Source of the DNA: Parachlorella kessleri
Lineage: Eukaryota > Chlorophyta > Trebouxiophyceae > Chlorellales > Chlorellaceae
Length of the DNA stretch: 29,956 bases
Assembly: GCA_001598975.1 (NCBI GenBank)
Contig: BBXU01000398.1
Location: 1-29,956, forward strand
Reading direction: 5' to 3'
Shown here: in pieces, positions 1 through 8,991 of the stretch
Numbering within the stretch: position 1 is the stretch's first letter
Layout: each line of letters begins with the position of its first letter
Notes under the pieces: model-generated
Database searches by the model: none
What the model saw: only the letters and a program-made list of their open reading frames with translations
What the model was told of the DNA's origin: nothing
Translations under genes and position numbers: made by a program

Positions 1-152
1 CCTTTTGGTAAAGCTTGCCTATTCCCCTGTTTCGGGGTCCGACATGATCTGGCCAGGTCCGACTTGACCTGCGCTTGCGCGCCCATCCTTGTAAGCATGT
101 GAGCCCGGGGAGCTGCGTGTTACACAAGGCGTATGCCCGCCATGTTGCTTAC

Positions 153-1360
153 CTGTGCCTGCAACTCCTCCGAGTGCCGCATCAGTTCCTTCACTGCCAC
201 GCCCTTAGACTGGGCCTTCTCTAGCTGTGTAGCCATCTCTTGAGCCCTTTGCTGCTCCTTAGCTGCTACCTGCTCCGCGCAGCGAGCAGCCTTGGCCAGG
301 TCTGCGATCTTACTTTCATAGCCCGCCTTGAGCTGTGCTACGGCTGTGCTGTGCTGCTCCTGCAGCTGCTGCAGCTGCTGAGCATGCTTGGCATCTAAAT
401 CCCGCATTTCCTGCAGGGCGGCAGTTACCTTGTGGCCATCCAATTATGCAGCGCATTCCCTCATGCAACTCTGCGACAACGGTACATTTTTGACCAAGAG
501 ATGTCACAGATAAGCCCCAGCCCATCAAGTCCCTAAAAGCGGAGGGCGGGAGCAGGGGTTGAGGCAACACCACCTACCTTGGACCGCTGCTCCTGCAGCT
601 CCATAAGAGCCTGCGACACCTGCTGCTCAGCTGCTTTCAGCGACCCCTCTGCCACTGCTGCGCGCCCCTCCAGCCGGGCCAGCTGCCCTGCCTTGGTCTG
701 CTCTGCCTCGGATGTCCGCTTGAGCTGTGCTTCCAGCTCGCTTATGCGCTGGAGCAGCAGGCCCTGCATAATAATTACACCGGACTTGTGCCGCATGGGT
801 ACCAACCCCGCGCCGTGCTTGCGTAAAAGCATGGGTGCTGGGCACGAACAGGTATGGAAATGTTGATCCCATGCTTTCCCACAGGGCTGCAGGGGAGCCA
901 GTGGTGTACCTGCGAGGCCTTGGCCGCCTCCCTGCCACTGCGGGCTTCTTCGAGTTCAGCTCGAAGGTCCCGCAGTTGTGACTCCAGCTGCCTGGTGCGC
1001 CCCTTGCAGTCTGCCTGTAGCAGCACTGCGACTCAAAGTTTAATCGCCGCGCACGTTATCGTTGGTGTTGCTGCTGCAACCACTTGGAGCTGCTGCTCTC
1101 ACCAGGGTAGTGTTGGCCATCTGCAGCTGCAATTGCAGCACGCCTGGGCTGCCCAGCTCCTCATCATCCTGGATAGAGGAAGCGGCCGACCCACCGGCCG
1201 GGCCGCCAGCCCTTGCCTTGGGTGGGCCGTTTTCCAAGACCGACAAGGCATCTTGGGCCCACTTGTCCACATCTACACTGGGCCGTCGGCTTTGCCTTGG
1301 CCTAGCTGGTGATTCAAGCAGGTCAGAGACGCTGGTCACGCTTGTGGCGTCGCTGGCCAT
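153..1360 (-). CDS. Coiled-coil protein, 5' part (runs off left edge)
   Basis: Four exons on the minus strand join in phase 0: 1360-1103, 1014-910, 763-578 and 410-153, each with GT donor and AG acceptor. They give 269 residues, and the gene continues beyond base 1. The N-terminal ~85 residues are Ser/Pro-rich and probably disordered (SVSDLLESPARP, then a VDVDKWAQDALSVLENG segment). From about residue 70 onward the sequence is almost entirely Leu/Glu/Gln/Ala/Lys heptad-type coiled coil, for example LESQLRDLRAELEEA and QQLQQLQEQHSTAVAQLK. I do not recognise the family; golgin-, centrosome- or cytoskeleton-like scaffolds are all possible and nothing here decides between them. The ATG at 1360 is the first in-frame Met before the exon chain. 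Bases 1-152 are intron. The gene is divergent from the plus-strand gene starting at 1809. The exon chain is well supported; the function is unknown. Confidence 0.72.
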
Positions 1361-1808
1361 TGCTATGCCCAGTTATATGTTGTTCGTCCCAGGAGCGCAG
1401 ATTGATCACCTTTCGGGCCCATTGCCGCCACAAAGCTGCAGATGGATCCACATACAAGTCCTCTAGATCTGATCCGACGAAAAAACAACATCATCAACAT
1501 TTGAGTCAATGACCTCATAAGTGAGTCAGAGGCGCAAAAAGTAAGGTGGAGGGGGGGGGGACCTCTTACGATCGCACATTCTACGGCAATCAGATCGCAG
1601 TAACAGTACCCGTAGAAGGGTTTTGCTTTCCTTCAGTCCGCCGTATCCTCCATCTTCCTGGCTGTCTGGACGGCGGGGATTTAACGAGAAGCTGTGCCAA
1701 CAACTCGATACAAGGGTGGTCCGTAACCTTGGATCAGGGGCTCCTTCATCCAGCCAAGGTTCTAGAGACTTAGCTTAGTCTTTGTATTTGATCGAGCTAC
1801 CACAAGTC
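1361..1808. other. Divergent intergenic region
   Basis: This 448-base space separates the starts of the coiled-coil gene (minus) and the plastid-targeted repeat protein gene (plus), so it should hold both promoters and 5' untranslated regions. I see a G run of about ten bases near 1551-1560. I see no convincing TATA box and no further gene. Confidence 0.5.
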
Positions 1809-3618
1809 ATGGCCATGGCGATCCGCTGCGTGGCAGCGCACCAGCCAGTCAAGGCGCCAGCCAGGCAGTGGGTCTCCTGTCGCAGACCTGCACGTGTATT
1901 GTCAAGGCCCCAGCGCGTCATCGGGCTGACATGCAGAGCACAGTCTAAGACCGATGACTTCCACGACCTGGCCAAAGACGTGGCAGGCAGGCTGGCCTTA
2001 GAGCTAGGGAAAAAGGGCGCTCGGGAGGAGGTGCTTGGCAGGCTTCAGTCTTGGTGAGTTTCAAGGGGGTGCCTGGGTTAGGCAGCCTGGGTAAGGCAAA
2101 GCAGCAAACTGGAAGTGTGTGGCTTCGTGCTGTTGCGGTCGCGCTGTTGTAGGTGCACATAGCCACTGGCAGCTCCTCAAACTACTGAGAGTATGGTCCT
2201 GCTACCCTACCTGCAGGTTGGGTGGGTCTGGCAGTGATAGCAACAAACATGGAAACAGCTGGCGGGCAGAAGCTTCGCACAACAGCGATGACAGTCCTCT
2301 AGACAGGGCGGCAAGCTTGGTTTCTGACTTCCTTGGCGGTCACGATGACAGGAGTACCTCACACAAGGGGTCCGTGGTGTCTGACCTCCTGGGCGGCAAC
2401 GATGACAAAAAGGCCTCGCACAAGGTACTGCACGCCTGCTCACTGCTGATGGGTTTGCAGGCTAGGTATGTATTGCCATCCAGCCTCACTGCCAACTCGT
2501 GCTGATAAGCTGCAACTGATCAAAACATACCGCCTCTGGAGAAGGGCGACACACACACAGGAGCCCCTGCTCCCGACTCACACACAGGAACCCCTGCGCA
2601 TGCACGGACACGTACCCTTGTAAGCATGAGCTCAAATCGCTGCAAGAAGTGAACGTGTGCAGGGCAGCAGTGGGGAATCCTTTGCTGGCAAGCTGGCCCA
2701 CATGGCTGCCGATTCCTTGGGAGGCAACGACGATTCCCACTCCAGGCACAGGGACAGCCACAGAAGTTCCGGCCTCAAACCCACGGCGCTGTCTAGGATG
2801 GCTGCTGACTACCTGGGGGTGGACGCCTCAACCGTGGCGAATGTTGGGCGCTGGTGGGTGCCCTGGGGTAGCTTGCAGGCCTCTAGGAGAGCAGCATTTA
2901 GATTGAGCCGCTTGATATTGCTTCTTCTTCATTTTGTTTTCGTCTTCTATTATACAGGGTTTTAGTTTCCGTGTCTTATATGACTCACTGTACATGACCG
3001 CCTGGGCACGTATGTTGTGCAGCATGGTTTATGATGCCCTGATACCAGTTGCTTGCCCGGTGAGTCCTGCAGGCTGGTGAGCGCTGACCAGAGGGAGGAG
3101 AAGAATGATTCCAAGATGGTCGGGGCCCTGGTACACAGGCTCCTTAACTCATTCGAGTCGAACACAGGTAGGGCCAGGCTATGCATGTACTTGGGCATAC
3201 TGCACACATTAGGAGATTTGGCTTTGCCATCTGCCCGGTGACTGGCTGTTTATGGCATTTTGTGTGTTGATAAGTCAGCAGCAGCACAGCCAAGGCTGCT
3301 GCTGGGACACTCTGCCGGCTGTGATGTTGTGTACGCTGTGCTCTGCTACTTGTGGTCCAATGTTCCTTAAAGCATATCAAGCAGAGGGGGGGGGGGCATA
3401 CCTAGAGAGAGCCCTGGCAGGGGCACGGCTGTGGCACAATGTGCAGAGTTGCACAGACATGCTGGCTTTCCCATTCTGCAGGCGAGAGCTTTGAGGGGCA
3501 TGAGCACCAATACGACTGGATTTACGATCGGGCCAAGGCAGTGTTGGGCAGCAGTATCAGCAAGGGCTTGCTCAAGCGCCTTGTGACGAGCTACCTGACC
3601 ATCGCTGTAAATAAATAG
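1809..3618 (+). CDS. Probable plastid-targeted protein with SDxLGGNDD repeats, unknown function
   Basis: Five exons close in phase: 1809-2053, 2217-2424, 2663-2853, 3073-3167 and 3482-3618, giving 291 residues ending at TAG. The first ~45 residues are rich in Ala, Arg, Ser and Gln with almost no acid (start MAMAIRCVAAHQP), as in a chloroplast transit peptide; cleavage near VIGLTCRAQS is a guess. Residues ~82-205 are very hydrophilic and repeat a short unit: VSDFLGGHDD with STSHKGS (117-134), VSDLLGGNDD with KASHKGS (136-153), AADSLGGNDD (167-175), and a worn AADYLGVDA (199-206). The C-terminus is a more ordinary helical segment (EHQYDWIYDRAKAVLG, then KGLLKRLVTSYLTIAV). An ATG at 1815 is an alternative in-frame start. 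I do not recognise a family. The exon structure is reliable; plastid location is inferred. Confidence 0.68.
2565..2620 (+). repeat. Short imperfect duplication in intron 2 of the repeat-protein gene
   Basis: The motif CACACACAGGA followed by RCCCCTGC occurs twice about 28 bases apart (ACACACACAGGAGCCCCTGC ending near 2570, and ACACACAGGAACCCCTGC ending near 2597). It lies wholly in an intron and no function is apparent. Confidence 0.4.
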
Positions 3619-4439
3619 ATGCCGTTCCCCTGCAATACTCACTTGCGCGGATTGTGTGCGAAGGCCATTCAAGCATGTGATTCAATACTGATATCAATTG
3701 GTATTGTCCTCTGCAATGCCACAATTCTGTGTGGTACTGGGATGCCATTATCTGGGTTGGAGTGCAATGTAGGAAGCGCCAGCTTTGAGTGAATGGCGCC
3801 TATTGTTCTTTGGAGAGAAGAGCACCAGGTTGTTTCATGCTGTACTAGCCTTCGAAAAGTGGTCTGATGAGAAACACCCTGTTATAACTCTGTGAAGCTT
3901 ACAGTGGTGCTAAGCTCCATGGAGTTGACCGGGTGGCATGCTTATCTGGACACAGGACACGTCTGGCTGGCTGGCTGATTCTCAGGAAACGTTGCAAAGG
4001 CTTCAAGCAGACCTGTTCCCCGGCCAGCGTTTGACAGGGCATCTACATGCTAGGACGGCACCAAGGAATTCAACCAGGGATCATTATCAAGACTGTTTTT
4101 GACCCGCAAACAACGTCTATACAGCTCAGCCTTGCACCCTATGCTTTCATCAACAAAATCATAAACTGAAGTCGATTGCTGGAGGCCATGCCCAAAACGA
4201 ATTACAAAATAGAGCCAGGGCACTGCATTTGATTGCTGGGACATCTGAGAATACAGTGGCCGTGACCACTGTCGCTACCCTCACAGTATAGTGCAAACCA
4301 GCATAGGGAAGACATGCCATAGCCTGTAGGCATTCGATAGCCAGCCAGCCGTCCTGCAGCTTCCATAAGTACTACTAGTAGGCCTAGTACCTAGTAGGCA
4401 TTCCCCTTATCACAGCCAGGCCAGCCTTTGAAGAAGCCA
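3619..4439. other. Convergent 3' intergenic region
   Basis: About 820 bases lie between the stop codons of the repeat-protein gene (plus) and the GNAT gene (minus). It should contain both 3' untranslated regions. The only open frame (64 codons, minus, 4050-4244) has no family resemblance and lies where the GNAT 3' UTR is expected. I see no additional gene. Confidence 0.5.
4202..4206 (-). promoter_or_regulatory. Candidate polyadenylation signal TGTAA for the GNAT gene
   Basis: TGTAA on the minus strand, 234 bases past the GNAT stop codon. TGTAA is the common polyadenylation signal of chlorophyte nuclear genes. A 5-mer is weak evidence alone, but position and strand fit. Confidence 0.4.
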
Positions 4440-7400
4440 TCACGGGTCTTGCATGAACTCTGAGGGGTTGAAGTACTCCTGCAGGCACAAGGGAGCAGGC
4501 ACCGCTCGCTGAGCTTGCGCTTGCGAGGCATGAAGGCTTCCATCCCCAGCTTGCGGGTTCCGCCATACACTCCAATCCTTACCACACTGGCTGCCAAGCA
4601 AGTTTCCCCCAGACTGCAAGCCTCATGCTGCCAAAGCCTGATGGCACACTGGAGCCTCGAAACATGTCTTAGCAGGATGCATAAAGCAAGGATGCCTGGT
4701 CCCATCCTTAGACTCATTGATCGACCCCCCCCCCCCACCACACACACACACACCACCGCCACCACATGTGGTCCCCTCCAATGCCACCCCACCTTCATCA
4801 TTGTGTCCACGATGGCCAGCATGATGGAGTTCTTACACCGCACATACCCGCTGACCGGGTACCCTGCACCAAGGATAGAACCAGGCTTGCAGCAGGAGTG
4901 TGACGGCTGCCTGCTGCGGACCTGGCTGCTGAATAGAAGCACACATGGGGCGAGTACAAGCTGTCATACAAAGGTCCAGGCTACCTGTGCCAGGGGCCAG
5001 TTCCCTTCGCCCCAGAATACAAGCACGCCAGCATGCCAGCATCAGTAGGTCCCCCAACCAGGAGACACGTGCACATCGACATGAATCATCTGGCTGTGGT
5101 GAGGGAGCCTACCTTCACAGCCGATGCTGGTCTTGGCTGTTCGCCGGGTGGCACCTAGGTCTACCCAGTTGATTGCAGGGTCTGCGATCGCGATCTTGAA
5201 GTACTCATACAACCTGCACCACCCAGACAGACAGACATCCTGTCTGCAACCGATGGCAGGTAGCAAGGAAGCTGGGAATGCTATTAGGCTGGTAGGTGAG
5301 CAAGCTGGGCATCCGCTATGCAAGCTGATGCTCGGTGACAGGTCTTCGCGCAATGCACATAGCAAGGAAGGGTTAAGTCATCCCTTGAGGCGCTAATGTC
5401 AGGACATGTTACACTGCTGCAAGGCACCTGGCTTCCGGAGGGGGCTGGAGAAACACCACCCTACACACACCCCAGATGCGAGGGGTCGGCAACAATCCAA
5501 CCACCCGCAAAAGCCCACAAAATGCCGGGCCCAGCTGCTCACATGTTGTAGTAAGTGCTGCACTTCATGGCCAGCTCGTGGTCGTAGTCGGTGCCGCACC
5601 ACATGGGCATGAGCGTGTCGCCGGCGCGCACGCCCGTGCAGAAGGTCACAATCTGGTTGTCCTTGCTGGTGTCCTGCAGAGGGGGAGAGGGGGGGGGGGT
5701 AGGCTAAGGAGCACAGGTGGCAGGTGCGGAGAGGCAACGCACGTAGGGCTATGCAAGCCACTTGAGTGGCAGGAAAGCCACAGCAGTGCAGACGGATGAC
5801 TTAGCACATGCGGAGCTCACAGGGGGTGAGGGTAAGCACGGCTTACACAGCAAGCTGTGGCGCAGCATCACTTCCAATCGCTGCCAGAACACTCCACCGT
5901 CTACAGCAATCAATACACCACCCGGGGCAGTGACAAAGGCATGCAGGTAAGTGTTGCCCATATGGACATCGCGAGCACTCCCCAGGGAAGGGGCCCCCCA
6001 GACCCACCCACCCCACAGACCTTGATCATCATGACGGTCAGGTCGGGCGTGTTGAGGTGGAAGTCGAAGAACTCCTTCTCCCCCAGCACACAGAAGCCGT
6101 TTTTCTCGCCCGTCCTCTGGTACAGCGGCCACAGCGTCTCTAAGAAGGCCCGATCTTGGGTCAGCGGGATGTACTCCACCTTGAGGGGGCTGGCATTGAG
6201 CCTGCAGGGCACACAGCCCTTCGCTGCTTTCCACGGCGAGCAAACACCCTGGTTCCAGGCGCCGCCCACCCTAGAGAGAGACGCAATACTGCCCAACCCT
6301 CCCTCCTGCGGCGTCTCAACACCTGCCGGGGTGTTCCAACGTCCTGGGCGTTTGCTCTGTACAAACAAAGCGCCTCTTCACGGGTGGTCAGTATCTGCGC
6401 GCTAACATGCATGGCCTCAACCTGCAAGCCCTCAGGTATCCCAGCTCACTTCTTCTGCCGGTCCTTGCAGTTCCAGCGCCCCTTCTTGCTCAGCTTCGCC
6501 AGGTAGTCATCAAATGACTTCATCTTGGACACATCCAGCTTGAACACGTCGACCAGCTTGAACTCATACCTGCAGCAGGCTTGAGGGGGAGGCAGCAGAC
6601 GTCGTCCTAGACTAACCACAATCCTGCCAGCTGTGCTACCCACACAGCACTCGGTGACCATGCATATGAGCCTATGCAAATACTCATACCATGTCTGCCT
6701 GCACACTTAGAACATAACTCGCAAGTTGAGCATGGAGCCGAGGTGATGCCGTCCCTCCTTGCAACCCCGCCCCCCAGTGACAACCTTGCACAGGAGCACC
6801 CTCCCGCCCTGCTGCAACCCACCATAGGTAGCCCTTGTCCTGTACAGTGGTGCCCGGTTCATCCACCACGATGAGGAAGGGCGCCGCGGCCCGCACAGTC
6901 TTAGGCACCACCTCCTGCATGGGGACACCGTGCATGCACACAGCTAGCAGGGAGCCAGATGGCTGGGAGGAGCGGGCGACAAAAGCCAAGCAAACTCACG
7001 ACACGCATCCCACAGAGACTCGCAGGCAAATGCAGCCAAACTGTGTGCATCTTGCCAGGGCCCAGAGCCGCTAAGGGTTCTGAGTGTTCTTCTGTGGTCT
7101 CATTGCTTGTCACGAAGCTGTCTCCCCCCACCCACCCACCCACCCTGTAGCCCGCCAGCCCGCCCGATTTGTCCATCGTGGGCCGCGCGACCACCATGTA
7201 GTGGTCCAAGCCAGGGAGGTTAACAAAGGGCTGCAGCGCGCTCGGCAGCTTGACGTAGGACGCAATCGGGTACCTGCAAAGGCACATCTTAGGGTTTTAT
7301 TGTGACGCGCAGCTTTCAAGGGATGGCGCGGCCTTTCTCTATGCAGGAGGCTTCACCAAATCCCGCTAAGCCCAAAACCCCTTGGGCTTGCCTGAATTTT

Positions 7401-8299
7401 GGTTGTTCCGCCTTTGGTTTGGGGGGAAGGGAAAGGGGACTACTAGCCCGGAGCCAGGGAGAGACTCAAAGGGAGGGCGAATAATACCCCCCACCTCTGT
7501 GGCATATATCCTTCTGTGTGCCTCTGGTATGAGCCCACCCTGACAGGTCCTGGCTTGGGACGTGCCTGTCCCAGCAACTTGCATAGCCCCCACTTGCTTA
7601 CTTGCTGTAGTCAACGCCGTAAATGCCCTCCACCTCCTTGACAGTGAAGGAGCCCTCTTTAGTGTCTTTAGCTGTCCCCGGCCCCGGCTCGCTTGACTCC
7701 CTCGTAGTTGTGAAAGAGCTGCGCCCTGACGTCGCTACTGAGGCCTGGGAGCTTCCCCCTGCCACACTTCGTGCTGGGGTGGGTGCCGCGCTGCTGGAGT
7801 TAATGCTCAGGCTCCTGCACACAGCCAAACCAGCGGGATGAGTGCTAGCGAGTACAGAACATGGCCTGGTTAAGGGCCCCTTGAGGGGCACTGGAAGCAA
7901 GGCTGACCACCCGGTCAGCACCAGGCTAGCTGTGTGAAATGCCAGGCCATGGACTGTCATTGTAGGCAGGGGGTGCCCTTCTCACTTGAAGAAGGAGGCG
8001 ACATCGCCAGCCTTGTTGCCGAAGGAGTCAGAGATGCTGTTGCCCAGCTCCTCTGCCCCCTTGGCAACGGTGCTCGACAGCGCGCTAACCCCGTTGGCAA
8101 TATTGGCTGCCACCTCATCGAAGAAGCTCTGCACAACCGAGTCCGGCTCCTTGGCCTGCCGGAACGTTGTCTGTAGCTTGCTATCCGCACGGTGCAGCGT
8201 CTCTAACAAGGCCGGGCCTTGTTCCAGATCCGCATCCTCCTCGCGCTCTTCCAAGTTCTGCGGTTCAGCAGGCTGCTCCTCCTTCCCCAGTTCAGGCAT
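4440..8299 (-). CDS. BioF2/FemAB-like GNAT N-acyltransferase family protein
   Basis: Ten exons join in phase: 8299-7986, 7814-7602, 7273-7144, 6914-6823, 6569-6450, 6201-6021, 5673-5543, 5213-5113, 4863-4793 and 4478-4440, giving 463 residues. The last exon (EYFNPSEFMQDP, stop) is the least certain, because other acceptors upstream keep the frame and would lengthen the tail. Residues ~1-105 are acidic and then amphipathic (FFDEVAANIANGVSAL, repeated Ala/Gly/Ser faces), and ~105-175 is a Ser/Thr linker. From ~176 the sequence fits the GNAT fold of the BioF2-like acetyltransferase family: FDDYLAKLSKKGRWNCKDRQKK, LWPLYQRTGEKNGFCVLG, and WVDLGATRRTAKTSIGCEGYPVSGY (shown in parts). That family moves an acyl or amino-acyl group to an amine, but the substrate here is not known. 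No clear plastid transit peptide is visible. Family assignment is moderately sure, specific activity unknown. Confidence 0.7.
4725..4752. repeat. Poly-C run and CA microsatellite in GNAT intron 9
   Basis: Twelve C residues (4725-4736) are followed by (CA)6 at 4741-4752 and CACCACC-type sequence. On the transcribed (minus) sense this is a GT-rich tract beside a 12-G run inside the last intron. Confidence 0.85.
5689..5699. repeat. Poly-G run in GNAT intron 6
   Basis: An uninterrupted run of 11 G lies just upstream (plus sense) of a further GGGGG. It is intronic, close to the 3' splice site of the exon starting at 5673 on the minus strand. Confidence 0.8.
7124..7145 (-). repeat. G-quadruplex-type (GGGT)n tract overlapping a 5' splice site
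   Basis: On the minus strand, which is the sense strand of the GNAT gene, the sequence is four GGGT units followed by GGGGGG. The exon ends with AGG at 7144 and the intron starts GTGGGT, so the first G run straddles the exon-intron border. Five G-tracts with one-base loops match the standard strong quadruplex pattern. Confidence 0.8.
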
Positions 8300-8991
8300 G
8301 TTGCGTCTGCAAACGTCCGATATTGCAGACTTGCGGATCACGATCACAACCCACGCCTTGTGGGTGAGCAACTAGCCTAGATCCGCACCTGCGCCCTCAA
8401 ATTGAGGTTAGGCAGCGGCCCAGCGCGTCCTCCGCATCGCAGTACGACATGCCTTTGCATCCCCTTTACGTCACCTTACTACATGGGCACATGACTGCCA
8501 TGTCAGGCTGAGGACCTTGGAACTGGTGAGAACTAAGCGATGGTGGCAAATGCCTCTAAGAGATATTCTAGGATATAGGCACACAAGATTGACTGCATGC
8601 CCTCGGATCCGGCCAGTGAGCAGGTGGCCCTCAGCCTTTGAGCTCTAGGTCCAAATCATACCAGGATATCATGCAATGACACAGTATTTTTACAGTTTGC
8701 ATTGCCGCTGTGCATCCCGCTATACGCTGGGTGCACAGCCTGCAAAGACACGGTGCCAGGAAGTCCACGCTACTGCGCTAGCCAAACACCTCACCATGAA
8801 AATTTCTAGAACAGGTCGCAGTCACCAGTTACACACTTCAAAAACTTTGAACCACCTCAACAACGATTGGTCGCCTCGGTCAAGGCCTAGGCCCTGTTAG
8901 CAGTCCTGTTTTCTGCCCGCCCCACCGTTGGTGTCACCTGGTGGTGTCCACTGTTCGCTATCGAAAAGGGCACATTTTGGCTATTCCTACA
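8300..8991. other. Intergenic region upstream of GNAT gene, downstream of LHCB7
   Basis: About 690 bases lie between two minus-strand genes. The right part should be the LHCB7 3' untranslated region and the left part the GNAT promoter. Apart from the TGTAA signal listed separately I see no gene or recognisable element. Confidence 0.5.
8690..8694 (-). promoter_or_regulatory. Candidate polyadenylation signal TGTAA for LHCB7
   Basis: TGTAA on the minus strand, about 300 bases past the LHCB7 stop codon, at a distance usual for chlorophyte 3' untranslated regions. Confidence 0.4.

Noticed and set aside
2486..2761. A 91-codon minus-strand frame with Cys-rich sequence.
   Set aside because: It crosses an intron and an exon of the repeat-protein gene on the opposite strand and contains simple CACACA repeats; no support as a gene.
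4384..4600. A basic peptide frame on the minus strand (GTRKLGMEAFMPRKRKLSER) as a coding part of the GNAT gene.
   Set aside because: It cannot be entered in frame from exon 9 (phase 0) with any nearby AG acceptor. The short exon 4478-4440 fits both phase and a natural ending.
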